NCBI RefSeq assembly: GCF_023349185.1
Contig: NZ_JAKIKY010000003.1
Span: 372,001-436,000, forward strand
Source: Shewanella aquimarina
Lineage (GTDB): Bacteria > Pseudomonadota > Gammaproteobacteria > Enterobacterales > Shewanellaceae
Direction of reading: 5' to 3'
Length of the DNA: 64,000 bases
In this document: piece by piece, positions 41,555-50,869 of the stretch
Layout of the letters: the number at the start of each line of letters is the position of its first letter
How positions within the stretch are numbered: the first letter of the stretch is position 1
Notes under the pieces: generated by a model
Seen by the model: the letters and a program-made list of their open reading frames with translations, nothing else
The model's database searches: none
Told to the model about the DNA's origin: nothing
Position numbers and translations under genes: made by a program

Positions 41555-42676
41555 CTATCTGACTTTGCGGTCTTCACTCATCAGCTCGGCCATGCCATCG
41601 TATACGGTCTCGACCACAGCATTACTCACCGGAGCATCTTCCTTGTCTTTCAGGTAGATGCGAGTCTTGGCATTATCACGCTTATCTTGCTCAATTTGCA
41701 GGCGATAGGACCCTTCTTCCATCGGCAGCTTCTTATCGCTCCACAATGAACTCCAGAAACCTGAATCATCGCTCACGTTGATATAATAAAGCCCCTTGTT
41801 GCTATCCATATCGACGATTTCAAAGCCTAGCTCTGGCAATACGATTCGCAGACGATCCCAGGTACGGCTGTAGCTGGCATCTGCCAACCAGTAGCTCTGC
41901 ACTGGCGTCTCATCTTCGGCCACAGTTGGAGCCTTCACCAAGTCTACCTCGATGCCCAAGCTCTCACGCAGGCGCTTGGCCTTGATCGCCTTCGCACGCT
42001 TCACGCTCATGTAGGCGATGGTGTTGTTAAGCATATCAACCGTATAGCGACGCTTATCTTCACCGGTCAGCAGGATATCCTGCGCCTTACCATCGAAGCT
42101 CTCTTCGTGATCAATCAATTCGATAGCAAGGTTACCGCTACGGCCATGTGGACGCACATTGACGGTGAAACGATAGCGTTGACGTACCGAGTAAACCTCG
42201 TCGGCACCCCACATAGATGAGTCGATAACCTCTTGATTTTCAATCCAATCAGTTTCGATAACACCGGTTTCTCTATCCTCTTTGAGGATCTTGATCTCGT
42301 GCTGACTAAAATATTCATCCAAGATGCCGAACAGCTCGCTGCGCAGGTCGATATCGTTATCGATAGACTCGACCACAATCTTGATGCTGTCGCTAGACTC
42401 TTCCACATGGGTACCTTCTGCCATCGGCAGTACCTGTAACGGTGGACGAATATCGAGTTTCTTGCCAACTAAGGTTCTATCGACCTTGCTGCCAACCTCT
42501 GGAATATCGTATTCGGTGTTATATTTAGGCTGATTCAACCCTTCTGGGATCACCAGTTTAGGCGCAGCCGTCACAGTGGCATATTCGTCATTGCCATTGG
42601 CCTGACGTCTGTCGATAGGCGTGCTGCAGGCCGTTACGGCGGCAACCAGTAGGATTGGAGTAACTTGCTTTAGCAT
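41555..42676 (-). CDS. bamC: Outer membrane assembly lipoprotein BamC
   Basis: A lipoprotein subunit of the BAM complex, which inserts beta-barrel proteins into the outer membrane. Lipobox VAAVTAC, lipidated Cys near residue 17, followed by an unstructured BamA/D-binding stretch. Two helix-grip domains follow (about 90-215 and 250-350); the second begins DASYSRTWDRLRIVLPELGFEIVD, a BamC signature. 373 residues is slightly longer than the E. coli protein. It follows dapA by 4 bp, the conserved order dapA-bamC. Confidence 0.92.
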   Translation of the reverse strand: MLKQVTPILLVAAVTACSTPIDRRQANGNDEYATVTAAPKLVIPEGLNQPKYNTEYDIPEVGSKVDRTLVGKKLDIRPPLQVLPMAEGTHVEESSDSIKIVVESIDNDIDLRSELFGILDEYFSQHEIKILKEDRETGVIETDWIENQEVIDSSMWGADEVYSVRQRYRFTVNVRPHGRSGNLAIELIDHEESFDGKAQDILLTGEDKRRYTVDMLNNTIAYMSVKRAKAIKAKRLRESLGIEVDLVKAPTVAEDETPVQSYWLADASYSRTWDRLRIVLPELGFEIVDMDSNKGLYYINVSDDSGFWSSLWSDKKLPMEEGSYRLQIEQDKRDNAKTRIYLKDKEDAPVSNAVVETVYDGMAELMSEDRKVR

Positions 42677-42680
42677 CTAA

Positions 42681-43565
42681 TTATTGAACCTCTATTCCGG
42701 CATTCTTCATCGCTTCTAGCAACAGACCATGATATTGCTCGGAAAGTTCCGTTAATGGCAAGCGAATATGTCCTTGACTGATCAAGCCCATACGGTGCGC
42801 CGCCCATTTCACAGGGATAGGATTGGCTTCACAGAAGAGCGCGCCGAACAGCGCTTTCATTGGCGCCTCAGCCTTGAGGGCACCTTCGAGATCGCCCTTA
42901 AGGGCTGCGTCGCACATCAGCTTAAACTGCTTAGGCACTATGTTATTCGCCACAGAGATCACGCCATTGCCACCCAGGGTCAGAAACTCACGAGCCGTCG
43001 CGTCATCACCGCTATAGAGCATGAAGTCATCACCACAAAGCTCACGCAGCTTTGCCACGCGGCTGAGATCGCCGGTCGCCTCTTTTAGGCCTATGATGTT
43101 TGGCACCTCGACCAACTGGGCGACGGTTTCAGGCAACATGTCCACCGAGGTACGGCCGGGCACGTTGTAAAGAATTTGTGGAATATCGGTCGCGGCCGCG
43201 ACCGCGCGATAATGGGCCACCAAGCCTTTAGGTGTCGGCTTGTTATAGTAAGGCGTCACGCCTAACATGGCGGCCACCCCAAGATTGGCCTGCGCCTTGG
43301 TCAACTCGATCGCTTCGGCGGTGGCATTTGCGCCGTTACCACCGATAACAGGAACGCGTCCGGCGGCAAATTTTACCGTGTGGGCAACCACTTCAATATG
43401 TTCTGAAAGAGGTAAAGTGGCTGACTCGCCGGTCGTGCCGACGGCAACGATGGCGTCAGTACCCTGTTCAATATGGTACTCAACCAACTTCTCGAGACTT
43501 GCATAATCGACTGAGCCATCACGATTCATGGGTGTGATTAAGGCTACGATGCTTCCGTTTATCAT
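42681..43565 (-). CDS. dapA: 4-hydroxy-tetrahydrodipicolinate synthase
   Basis: Catalyses the first committed step of lysine/DAP synthesis (pyruvate plus aspartate semialdehyde). TIM-barrel; the Schiff-base Lys is in [10 protein letters not shown] near residue 161, the catalytic Tyr in [13 protein letters not shown], and GTTGESATL is near residue 43. 294 residues is normal. Its start is 243 bp from the divergent gcvR. bamC follows on the same strand. Feedback by lysine is typical for the gammaproteobacterial type but cannot be judged from sequence alone. Confidence 0.95.
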   Translation of the reverse strand: MINGSIVALITPMNRDGSVDYASLEKLVEYHIEQGTDAIVAVGTTGESATLPLSEHIEVVAHTVKFAAGRVPVIGGNGANATAEAIELTKAQANLGVAAMLGVTPYYNKPTPKGLVAHYRAVAAATDIPQILYNVPGRTSVDMLPETVAQLVEVPNIIGLKEATGDLSRVAKLRELCGDDFMLYSGDDATAREFLTLGGNGVISVANNIVPKQFKLMCDAALKGDLEGALKAEAPMKALFGALFCEANPIPVKWAAHRMGLISQGHIRLPLTELSEQYHGLLLEAMKNAGIEVQ

Positions 43566-43808
43566 GTGATTTCCCCAAGGATTCAGGACTGGCTATGGTA
43601 CTGATGCTCACAGGTAAAAACAAGCATAAGTATCCCTAGATCACAGAGAATGATAACACCGCTCCCCATAGGTCAAATGTTTGACTCTTTATCACGACAG
43701 GGATCTCAAAACTGATAACTTGTGATAGCATAAGCCTCCTTAAAAAACGCCGAAAATGTCAATCGACGCTTATTTGTACAACGAGTTACCAATCAATGGG
43801 GGAATTTC

Positions 43809-44363
43809 ATGTCCAATCATCTGGTCGTTACCGCACTGGGTTCTGATCGTCCTGGTATCGTCAGTAAATTTGCCAGACTCGCAAGCGAATGCGATTGCGA
43901 TATCGTCGATAGCCGTATGGCCCTCTTTGGTGGTGAGTTTACCTTGATCATGATGATTTCAGGCGCCTGGGCATCGATCACTAAGATGGAAGCCAGCCTC
44001 CCTGCCCTGAGTGTCGAACTTGGTCTGCTGACGGTAATGAAGCGTTGCTCTCAGCATACGCCGCCAAACTATGTTTCACGCCTGGAAGTGACCTTTAACG
44101 GTAAGGACCAGCGTGGCACCATGAAGCGTATCACCCAGTTCCTGGCCGATCGTTCACTGGATCTGGCCGCCGTGCGCTCCCATGCCGAAGAGACATCAGA
44201 CGGCGAGCCGGTGCAGAATGTCTTCCTAACCATCAATGTGCCAGAGAAGGTGGATATCGAAAAACTCGAACAAAATATCGCCGCCCTCGCCGAAGAGATG
44301 AACCTAAGCTGCCATATCGAACGTATGCAGGGTATCGAAACACAACCTAAGGATGACCTATGA
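43809..44363 (+). CDS. gcvR: Glycine cleavage system regulator GcvR
   Basis: A 184-residue protein with two ACT domains (about residues 1-80 and 88-170; VVTALGSDRPGIVSKFARLA and LEVTFNGKDQRGTMKRITQFL). In enteric bacteria GcvR binds GcvA and blocks activation of the gcv operon when glycine is low. The ATG at 43809 follows GGGGGAATTTC; an upstream ATG at 43756 has no support. The bcp gene overlaps by four bases. This gcvR-bcp pairing, divergent from dapA, is common in gammaproteobacteria. Confidence 0.88.
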   Translation: MSNHLVVTALGSDRPGIVSKFARLASECDCDIVDSRMALFGGEFTLIMMISGAWASITKMEASLPALSVELGLLTVMKRCSQHTPPNYVSRLEVTFNGKDQRGTMKRITQFLADRSLDLAAVRSHAEETSDGEPVQNVFLTINVPEKVDIEKLEQNIAALAEEMNLSCHIERMQGIETQPKDDL

Positions 44364-44833
44364 AAACCTTAACCCAGGGCGAAATGGCGCCTAACTTTAC
44401 CCTACAAAACCAGGCCGATGAGACAGTCTCCCTCAGCGATGCCCTCAAACAGGGCCCTGTACTGGTCTATTTTTATCCAAAGGCCCTGACCCCCGGCTGT
44501 ACTGTGCAGGCCTGCGGCTTAAGAGACAGCAAACCAGACCTAGACACTCAGAAGGTCACCGTGTTTGGCATCAGCCCGGACCCAGTGGCCAAGCTTGCCC
44601 GCTTCGCCGATAAGCATGAGCTGAATTTCAGCCTGCTCAGCGATGAAGATCATAGCGTTGCCGACGCCTTCGGTGTCTGGGGTGAGAAGAAATTTATGGG
44701 TAAGATCTATGACGGCATTCACCGCCTCAGCTTCCTGATAGGTCAAGACGGTAAGGTGGCCCATGTGTTTAATAAGTTTAAGACCAAAGACCACCATGAG
44801 GTTGTCTTGAATTATATTCAGGAAAATAGCTAG
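44360..44833 (+). CDS. bcp: Thioredoxin-dependent peroxiredoxin Bcp
   Basis: Reduces hydroperoxides. The peroxidatic Cys47 and the resolving Cys52 are both visible in KALTPGCTVQACGLRD, the BCP/PrxQ type arrangement with a close resolving Cys. The start ATG overlaps the gcvR stop (ATGA). A strong terminator follows. 157 residues is a typical length. It works in the cytoplasm with thioredoxin (family knowledge). Confidence 0.92.
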   Translation: MKTLTQGEMAPNFTLQNQADETVSLSDALKQGPVLVYFYPKALTPGCTVQACGLRDSKPDLDTQKVTVFGISPDPVAKLARFADKHELNFSLLSDEDHSVADAFGVWGEKKFMGKIYDGIHRLSFLIGQDGKVAHVFNKFKTKDHHEVVLNYIQENS

Positions 44834-44851
44834 CACACGCTCATTTTCGAC

Positions 44852-44878
44852 AAAAAAGCCGGCAATGCCGGCTTTTTT
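44852..44878 (+). terminator. Intrinsic terminator after bcp
   Basis: A 12-bp stem AAAAAAGCCGGC/GCCGGCTTTTTT with a three-base loop AAT and a T-run. Confidence 0.9.
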
Positions 44879-44913
44879 ATTATTAGTTAACCTGTCTGGC
44901 TAACCTCGTCACT

Positions 44914-44992
44914 GTACTAACTCAATACTCTACTCACTCATTACTGTACTAAATCATTTAAGTATTTGCTCATTTAAGTAGTTAGCTCAGAA
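44914..44992. repeat. 16-bp tandem repeat, about 4.9 units
   Basis: Units gtactaactcaatact, ctactcactcattact, gtactaaatcatttaa, gtatttgctcatttaa, then gtagttagctcagaa. The array lies just downstream of argO, between its stop and the bcp terminator. Confidence 0.8.
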
Positions 44993-45011
44993 GTATTCGC
45001 CTAGCTAAATA

Positions 45012-45635
45012 TCAACCAAAGAAGGCGCTAACATAGGGCCACAACAGCGCCGCAGCTATGCTCCACATGGTGAGGAAGATGAACCTGTCTAAGTAACACC
45101 ATGCCTTGGGTCGCTTGAACAAGGGGCTTAGGTACCTTGCGCCTAGGCTAAGGGCAAAGAACCACACAAAAGAGGCCAGTACGGCGCCGGCGCCAAACAG
45201 ATGCCTGTCCTCCTGCTCAAACTGGGTACTGATGCTACCCAGCAACACCACGGTATCCAGATACAGATGCGGGTTAAGCAGGCTGATCCCCAGGGTCGTT
45301 AACAGTGCAGCCCTCAGCGTATCAGCCCCCTGAGTCGACTCGGTATCCAGGCCTTGTGCATGGAAAGAGGCCTGTAAGGCCCGTCCGCCATAGACCAGCA
45401 GGAAGGCCGCCCCACCTAGGCTCGCGATATCCTTGATTAAAGGAAAGGCCAGAATCAAATGTCCCAGGCCCGCCACACCTGCAGTGATCATCACGGCATC
45501 GATAAAAGAACACAGTGCGGCGATAGGCAATGAATGGGCCCGCTTTAACCCTTGTTTCAATACGAAGGCATTTTGCGCCCCAACGGCGATGATTAGGCTA
45601 CCACCGACCCCAATCCCCTGAATGAATGCTTGCAC
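45012..45635 (-). CDS. argO: LysE/ArgO family basic amino-acid exporter
   Basis: A 208-residue integral membrane exporter of the LysE superfamily with about six helices, starting QAFIQGIGVGGSLIIAVGAQNAFVLKQGL (family signature near the N-terminus). The GTG at 45635 is chosen as the start because GGAG is eight bases upstream; the frame runs to 45677 without such a site. It is divergent from an ArgP-type regulator, which would switch it on in the presence of arginine or lysine. The actual exported amino acid (arginine or lysine) cannot be decided. Confidence 0.88.
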   Translation of the reverse strand: MQAFIQGIGVGGSLIIAVGAQNAFVLKQGLKRAHSLPIAALCSFIDAVMITAGVAGLGHLILAFPLIKDIASLGGAAFLLVYGGRALQASFHAQGLDTESTQGADTLRAALLTTLGISLLNPHLYLDTVVLLGSISTQFEQEDRHLFGAGAVLASFVWFFALSLGARYLSPLFKRPKAWCYLDRFIFLTMWSIAAALLWPYVSAFFG

Positions 45636-45761
45636 GAGAAAACTCCAAAAAGAACCACGACTAATTTCAGGGCGCAAGCATAGCTAGCTTCTAAAAATAA
45701 ACCTAGCTAATAAATTTAATGTATCATTAGTCAAACTTATAATGATAATTTGGATGTTTCG

Positions 45762-46649
45762 ATGCTGGATTACGCCCACCTGAAAGCCCTGAGTGTAGTG
45801 ATCGCCGAAGGCGGCTTCGAACGTGCCGCCAAGGCACTGTTTATCACCCAATCGGCGGTGTCCCAGCGGATCAAGGCGCTGGAAGAGCGAGTCGGCCAGA
45901 CCCTGCTTATTCGCAGTAATCCGGTACAGGCGACCCCTATGGGCAAACGCCTGCTCAGACACTATGCTCAGGTGAGTTTGCTGGAGAGCGAGCTGAGCGC
46001 CGAGATAGACGCCGATGACCCTTCGCTGCCCACCGTGGTGAAGATCGCCGTCAATGCCGACAGTCTCGCCACCTGGTTTCTCCCGGCCCTCGCCGAGCTG
46101 TTTAAGCGCCACCGCTGGCTGCTGGAGCTGATTGTCGATGATGAGTCTTACACTCACCATCTACTCAAAAGCGGCGAGGCGGTTGGCTGCGTGACGACCA
46201 CAGAAGCGCCATTGGCCGGTTGCTCAAGCGAATATCTTGGCCAGATGGAGTACCTGTGCGTCGCGACCCAGGACTTTATTGAAGACTACTTTACAGGCGG
46301 CGTGACACAGAGCCGCCTGCGTCAGGCACCGGCCGTGGTGTTTTCCACCAAAGATAAGCTGCATGAAAAATTCTTAGGGGAGCATTTTGCCATAGAACCT
46401 GAGCAATGGCGGGAGCATCAGATCCCCTCTTCCGAGAGCTTTCTCGAGGCGATATTACTCGGCATGGGTTATGGCCTGGTGGGTCATCTACAGGCCGAGC
46501 CGCTGCTGCAAAGCGGCGCGCTTAAGCTCATCGCCCCTGGCTGCACCATGAAGGTGCCCCTCTACTGGCAGCACTGGAACATTAAGGCCAAACAGACCAC
46601 ACTGGTCTACCGCGCCCTGGCGGCAACCGCAAAACAGGCTTTAAGATAG
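45762..46649 (+). CDS. argP: ArgP (IciA)-type LysR regulator
   Basis: A 295-residue LysR-type regulator. The N-terminal helix-turn-helix spans FERAAKALFITQSAVSQRIKALE, and the C-terminal effector domain follows. It is divergent from argO, the classical ArgP target. ATG 45762 is used (GGA eight bases upstream); the frame opens at a TTG 12 bp earlier. The last codon and stop lie in a duplicated 20-bp stretch. Lysine/arginine sensing is inferred from the argO pairing. Confidence 0.87.
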   Translation: MLDYAHLKALSVVIAEGGFERAAKALFITQSAVSQRIKALEERVGQTLLIRSNPVQATPMGKRLLRHYAQVSLLESELSAEIDADDPSLPTVVKIAVNADSLATWFLPALAELFKRHRWLLELIVDDESYTHHLLKSGEAVGCVTTTEAPLAGCSSEYLGQMEYLCVATQDFIEDYFTGGVTQSRLRQAPAVVFSTKDKLHEKFLGEHFAIEPEQWREHQIPSSESFLEAILLGMGYGLVGHLQAEPLLQSGALKLIAPGCTMKVPLYWQHWNIKAKQTTLVYRALAATAKQALR

Positions 46650-46680
46650 CAAGCCAGGCTTTAAGATAGCAAGCCAGGCT
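46635..46680. repeat. 20-bp direct tandem duplication across the argP stop codon
   Basis: caggctttaagatagcaagc occurs twice in tandem (46635-46654, 46655-46674), followed by caggct. The first copy contains the last codons and stop of argP, so the stop is repeated downstream. Confidence 0.9.
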
Positions 46681-46714
46681 ATAGCGGAAACTGGCGGGCA
46701 GATGCGGTGACAAA

Positions 46715-46736
46715 AAAGGAGCCTTATGGCTCCTTT
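46715..46736. terminator. Bidirectional terminator between argP and the PerM-like gene
   Basis: A 9-bp stem AAAGGAGCC/GGCTCCTTT with loop TTAT; T-run is good on the minus strand (for the PerM-like gene) and weak on the plus strand. Confidence 0.8.
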
Positions 46737-46752
46737 AGGATTTCGATTGAGT

Positions 46753-47838
46753 TTAGACGGCGCCCTGCTCTGTTTCGGCCTCAGGTTTATCGGACTTAGG
46801 CCAGGCGTTAACCACCGCCTTCACCAAGGAAGCAAGCGGAATGGCGAAGAACACCCCCCAGACGCCCCAGAGTCCACCGAAAACCAAGACGGCCGCGATG
46901 ATAAACACTGGGTGCAGATCCACCGCATCGGAGAAGAGGATGGGCACCAGCAGGTTACCATCGAGCGCCTGAATGATGCCGTATCCCAGCATCAGGTAGC
47001 CAAATTCCGGGCTGATCCCCCACTGGAAGAAGGCAACCAGGGCGATCGGCAGGGTCACCAGCGTCGCCCCCACATAGGGGATTAACACGGAGAAGCCGGT
47101 CAACACACCGAGCAGTGCTGCATAGCGCAGATCCATGACGGCGAAGAAAATATAACTGGCGGCGCCGATGATCACAATCTCAATCACCTTGCCGCGAATG
47201 TAGTTAAAGATCTGCTGATTCATCTCCAGCCATACCTTACGGGCCAGGTCGCGGTTGGCGGGGATGAAACGCTTACTCCCCCGGATCAGCTCATCTTTAT
47301 CCTTGAGGAAGAAGAACACCAACAGGGGCACCAAGATGGCGTAGACCATGAGTACCAACAGCGAGGCAGAGTAACCGATCAACTGTTTACCCAGATCCAG
47401 TATGTGCTGGGTATCCAGCAACTTCTTAAGCTCGCCGACAGAGGCATCGAGCTGCTCCACACTTAAGAATTGCGGATACTGATCGACTAACCCTTTGAGG
47501 GTGATTAACCCCTTATCCAACATGGTCGGCAGATCCGTCACCAGGGCTACCCCCTGGCGCCAGATGCTGGGCACTAGGCCGAAGGTGATCAGCAGCATCA
47601 CCCCAACAAATAGCACAAGTACCAGAGAGGCGCCTGTGGTGCGATTGATGCCTATCTTGACCATCTGGGCGACCGGCCATTCGAGCAGAAATGCCAGCAC
47701 CAGGGCGACCAGCAAGGGAGCCAATAGTCCGCCTGCAAAATAGATGGTCAGGGCGATCCCCAGCAAAATCAGCATCAGGGTCACCGCTTGGGGATCACTA
47801 AATCTCTCTTTATACCAATTGGTAATGAATGAAAACAT
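46753..47838 (-). CDS. perM: AI-2E family (PerM-like) membrane protein
   Basis: A 361-residue integral membrane protein with about eight helices: FERFSDPQAVTLMLILLGIALTIYF at the N-terminus, a long hydrophilic section, and the family's C-terminal QALDGNLLVPILFSDAVDLHPVFIIAAVLVFGGLWGVWGVFFAIPLASL. The family is named after quorum-signal exporters but most members, including PerM, have unknown substrates. It is separated from the TusA-like gene by a 14-bp repeat array. Confidence 0.82.
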   Translation of the reverse strand: MFSFITNWYKERFSDPQAVTLMLILLGIALTIYFAGGLLAPLLVALVLAFLLEWPVAQMVKIGINRTTGASLVLVLFVGVMLLITFGLVPSIWRQGVALVTDLPTMLDKGLITLKGLVDQYPQFLSVEQLDASVGELKKLLDTQHILDLGKQLIGYSASLLVLMVYAILVPLLVFFFLKDKDELIRGSKRFIPANRDLARKVWLEMNQQIFNYIRGKVIEIVIIGAASYIFFAVMDLRYAALLGVLTGFSVLIPYVGATLVTLPIALVAFFQWGISPEFGYLMLGYGIIQALDGNLLVPILFSDAVDLHPVFIIAAVLVFGGLWGVWGVFFAIPLASLVKAVVNAWPKSDKPEAETEQGAV

Positions 47839-47930
47839 CTACTCTTCCTAATTTAGAAACCAAGATCTGCCGCCCTGTAAACAGGTGCCCAATGGGCCAC
47901 CTTAAGCAGGCAAGATTGGATTTACAATGC

Positions 47931-47986
47931 AAGGCTTGCAACATAAAGTTTGTCACATAGGCCTTGTAATATAGGCTCTGCAATAT
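47931..47986. repeat. 14-bp tandem repeat, four units
   Basis: Units aaggcttgcaacat, aaagtttgtcacat, aggccttgtaatat, aggctctgcaatat, upstream of the PerM-like gene. The wider gap 47839-48091 shows nothing else except a palindrome CCTGACTAAGGT/ACCTTACTCAGG at 48062-48085. Confidence 0.7.
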
Positions 47987-48091
47987 CGAGCATCATGAAA
48001 AATAATTAATCGGCGCCTGTGGGTCTCTCTTTACCTAGCCTAACCTGGCCCGATACCTAAACCTGACTAAGGTACCTTACTCAGGTAAAAA

Positions 48092-48313
48092 CTAATCGCC
48101 TCGCGTTATCGACAGCTCCAAGAGCTCAGCATCATTATGTATTTCAACATATTGCCAGTTGGCCTTCTCAAGGAACCTGGGCACATCCTGGCGCGAACCA
48201 CTGTCTTTAAGCTGTACCCGCAGCACTTCGCCACCGGGCAACTGCTTGAGAGCCATCTTTAGCTTAACTAAGGCCAGTGGACATCGGTAGTGGGTTAAGT
48301 CAATAAAAGTCAT
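48092..48313 (-). CDS. TusA-like (SirA/YedF family) sulfur carrier
   Basis: A 73-residue protein of the TusA/YeeD fold. Cys11 in YRCPLALVKLK corresponds to the sulfur-carrying Cys of TusA (CPxP-like motif; here CPLA). The rest (EVLRVQLKDSGSRQDVPRFL) fits the two-layer sandwich. It may deliver persulfide sulfur in the cytoplasm, but whether it acts in tRNA thiolation or another route is not clear. It is divergent from bepA. Confidence 0.8.
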   Translation of the reverse strand: MTFIDLTHYRCPLALVKLKMALKQLPGGEVLRVQLKDSGSRQDVPRFLEKANWQYVEIHNDAELLELSITRGD

Positions 48314-48482
48314 AATGATCTTGCTAAAGGCAAACTCGGGCTATTATCCTAAGTCTCCAGTGAAACCACAAGCGAACAATGGCAGCAACTCGCTTGCCAC
48401 ATCTGCCAGACAAACGGAACTAATTAGCTTGCTGTGGTTCCAACTAAACAGACCCAGTTATCTATAATCGCTAAGGATAAGT

Positions 48483-49940
48483 TTGAGTAAAGTTAACAAA
48501 GCAAAATCCCTGGTTGCCGGCGCCTTGTCGATGGCCCTGTTCTCTATCGTCCCCTTAGGATTTGCCAATAATGATCTGCCGGATCTAGGCACCGCGGCGG
48601 TGAACACCTTTAGCCTGGAGAAGGAAAACAGTTACGGCGACGCCTATATGCGGGTGATCCGCTCATCGGCGCCCATGCTTAACGATCCTGTGCTCAATCA
48701 ATACCTAACCGAGCTGGGTAACCGTCTGGTGGCCCATGCGACTGGCGTGAAGACTCCCTTCTATTTCTTCTTGCTAAGAAACGATGAGATCAACGCTTTC
48801 GCCTTCTTCGGCGGCCATGTGGGCGTGCATACGGGATTGTTCCTCAATGCCGATAACGAGAGCCAGATAGCCTCGGTACTGGGCCACGAGATCACCCACG
48901 TGACCCAGAGACACCTGGCGCGCTCTCTCGAGGCGCAGCAGAAGAGTTCTCCCGCAACTATCGCGGGCCTGCTCGGCGCAATTTTGCTCACCATTGCCGC
49001 ACCTCAGGTGGGGATGGCCGCCATGGCGACCACTCAGGCACTGGCGACTCAGGCACAGATCAACTACACCCGCCTACACGAGAAGGAGGCAGACCGTATC
49101 GGCATGCAGATCCTGGTGGACGCGGGGTTCGATCCTAACGGCGCGGCAGACTTCTTTTCCAAGCTAGCCACTCGCTACCGCTTTACCACCAAGCCGCCAC
49201 AGATGTTGCTGACCCACCCGCTACCAGAATCACGTATCGCAGAGGCCAGAAACCGGGCGGCGCAATATCCCCACAGATATGTGCCCGATAACCTGGATTT
49301 TCAGCTGGCCAAGGCGCGTATTCAGGTGCGCTTCTCCAGTTACAGCGAAGAGGCGGCGCTCGCCCTGTTTAACGACCAGATCAGGAAGCACAGCTACGAG
49401 TTTGAGGAGGCGGCCCTGTACGGTAAGGCACTTGCCCTGCTGCGTGCAGACAAGGCCAAGGAATCTGAGGTCATCATAGACCAGCTACTCGCTAAGGATC
49501 CCAACAACCTGTTTTATATCGATACTAAGACAGATCTCTTGCTTGAAAGGCATGAACACCAACAGGCGATCGATCTACTCACACGAGAGCGTAAGCTAAA
49601 GCCCACCTCTCAGGTGATCAATATCAACCTGGCCAATGCGCTGATCGAGAGCGGTCAAGCGAAGCAGGCCATTCCCCTGCTGGAGGATATGATCTTCCTG
49701 GATAAGCAGAATCAGCTGCCGCTACAGCTGCTGAGCGACGCCTATAAGCAGACCGGCAACCGTGCCATGGAGCATTTTGCCAAGGCGGAGACCATGGCGC
49801 TGGCCGCCGACTATGATGGCGCCATCGATCAGCTCAACTTTGCCTACCGTTTGTCGGAGAAAAATCCGCTGCAGCTGGCAAAAATTGAGGCCAGGATCCG
49901 CCAGTTCAAGCAATCTAAGAAGCAACTCGAACTGCTCTAA
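48483..49940 (+). CDS. bepA: Periplasmic M48 metalloprotease/chaperone BepA (YfgC)
   Basis: Maintains outer-membrane protein assembly. Signal peptide at residues 1-28, then an M48 domain with HEITH (His135, Glu136, His139) and LHEKEADRIG supplying the third zinc ligand, and C-terminal TPR repeats (about 300-480; SGQAKQAIPLLEDMI and similar). The start is a TTG with AAGGAT six bases upstream. Length 485 residues is normal. arsC and the DUF2069 gene follow on the same strand, a common gammaproteobacterial order. Confidence 0.92.
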   Translation: MSKVNKAKSLVAGALSMALFSIVPLGFANNDLPDLGTAAVNTFSLEKENSYGDAYMRVIRSSAPMLNDPVLNQYLTELGNRLVAHATGVKTPFYFFLLRNDEINAFAFFGGHVGVHTGLFLNADNESQIASVLGHEITHVTQRHLARSLEAQQKSSPATIAGLLGAILLTIAAPQVGMAAMATTQALATQAQINYTRLHEKEADRIGMQILVDAGFDPNGAADFFSKLATRYRFTTKPPQMLLTHPLPESRIAEARNRAAQYPHRYVPDNLDFQLAKARIQVRFSSYSEEAALALFNDQIRKHSYEFEEAALYGKALALLRADKAKESEVIIDQLLAKDPNNLFYIDTKTDLLLERHEHQQAIDLLTRERKLKPTSQVININLANALIESGQAKQAIPLLEDMIFLDKQNQLPLQLLSDAYKQTGNRAMEHFAKAETMALAADYDGAIDQLNFAYRLSEKNPLQLAKIEARIRQFKQSKKQLELL

Positions 49941-50048
49941 AGCAATCACAAACTGCTTTAAACCAATAAAGGTGAGCCAAGGCCCTGTGACTCGGCTCAC
50001 ATTTTGCAGTAGAATGACAGCAAATTTCTAGATATGGATAGAACTGCC

Positions 50049-50396
50049 ATGACGCAAGTAAGCATAATTCATAACCCTCGTTGCTCTAAAAGCCGCCAGA
50101 CCCTGGCGTTGCTTGAAGAGAAAGCCTGCGACATCCAAGTAATCGAGTACCTCAAGACGCCGCTGACTAAGGTAGAGATCCGCAGCATCCTAGATAAACT
50201 CGGCCTGGCGCCACGTGAGCTGATGCGCACCAAGGAAGAGGAATACAAGGCGCAAAACCTGGCCGCAGTCACCGATGATGAGGCACTTATCCAGGCCATG
50301 GTCGACACCCCTAAGCTTATCGAGCGTCCTATCGTACTGGCTAACGGTAAGGCTGCGATCGGTAGACCCCCAGAAAACGTACTCGCCATTCTTTAA
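50049..50396 (+). CDS. arsC: Glutaredoxin-dependent arsenate reductase family (ArsC)
   Basis: A thioredoxin-fold arsenate reductase. Cys12 in HNPRCSKSRQTL is the catalytic Cys, and RPIVLANGKAAIGRPPENV near the C-terminus is a typical ArsC signature. The ATG at 50049 is used; the frame extends to 50034 with poorer family fit. Chromosomal copies next to bepA are often present without an ars operon, so in vivo arsenate reduction is only family inference. Length 115 residues. Confidence 0.85.
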   Translation: MTQVSIIHNPRCSKSRQTLALLEEKACDIQVIEYLKTPLTKVEIRSILDKLGLAPRELMRTKEEEYKAQNLAAVTDDEALIQAMVDTPKLIERPIVLANGKAAIGRPPENVLAIL

Positions 50397-50410
50397 GGCT
50401 GAAAGTTCAT

Positions 50411-50782
50411 ATGAGCTCAAAGACACTGTTTCAAATTAGCCGCGCCGCCTATGTGGCACTGCTACTGATGATGACCGCCTGGTTCGGCAATCAAGGATTG
50501 ACTGGTCAATACTCAATGATCTTCAGCCTGCTGTGGATCTTGCCCCTGCTGGCACCGCTTAAGGGGATCTTGACCGGCCAACCCTACACCTACGCCTGGG
50601 CGAGCTTCATCATCTGCCTCTACATGTTGCATGGACTGACCTTGCTCTATGTCACCGAGACGGCGCTGGTCTTCGCCATCTGTGAGGTAGCGCTGCTGAC
50701 CCTCCTGATGTTCACTCTGCCCTTCTACGCACGTATCCGCGGCCGGGAATTAGGGCTTGGACTGAAGAAGCGAAAGAAATAG
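50411..50782 (+). CDS. DUF2069 membrane protein
   Basis: A 123-residue integral membrane protein with about four helices (AYVALLLMMTAWFG, SMIFSLLWILPLLAPL, YTYAWASFIICLYML, VFAICEVALLTLLMFTLPF), recognised as DUF2069. It starts 14 bp after arsC and ends with a basic tail KKRKK. Unknown function; commonly next to bepA/arsC. The gene ends near a strong terminator. Confidence 0.82.
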   Translation: MSSKTLFQISRAAYVALLLMMTAWFGNQGLTGQYSMIFSLLWILPLLAPLKGILTGQPYTYAWASFIICLYMLHGLTLLYVTETALVFAICEVALLTLLMFTLPFYARIRGRELGLGLKKRKK

Positions 50783-50797
50783 CATACACAGATACCG

Positions 50798-50823
50798 AAA
50801 AAGGCACCTTAAGGTGCCTTTTT
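50798..50823. terminator. Bidirectional intrinsic terminator
   Basis: A palindrome AAAAAGGCACCTT/AAGGTGCCTTTTT with T residues on either strand. It ends the bepA set on the plus strand and hda on the minus strand. Confidence 0.88.
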
Positions 50824-50869
50824 TATGGGTAATCTTCAGTGATTCTTTACCCCGGCAGCGAAACAAGTG

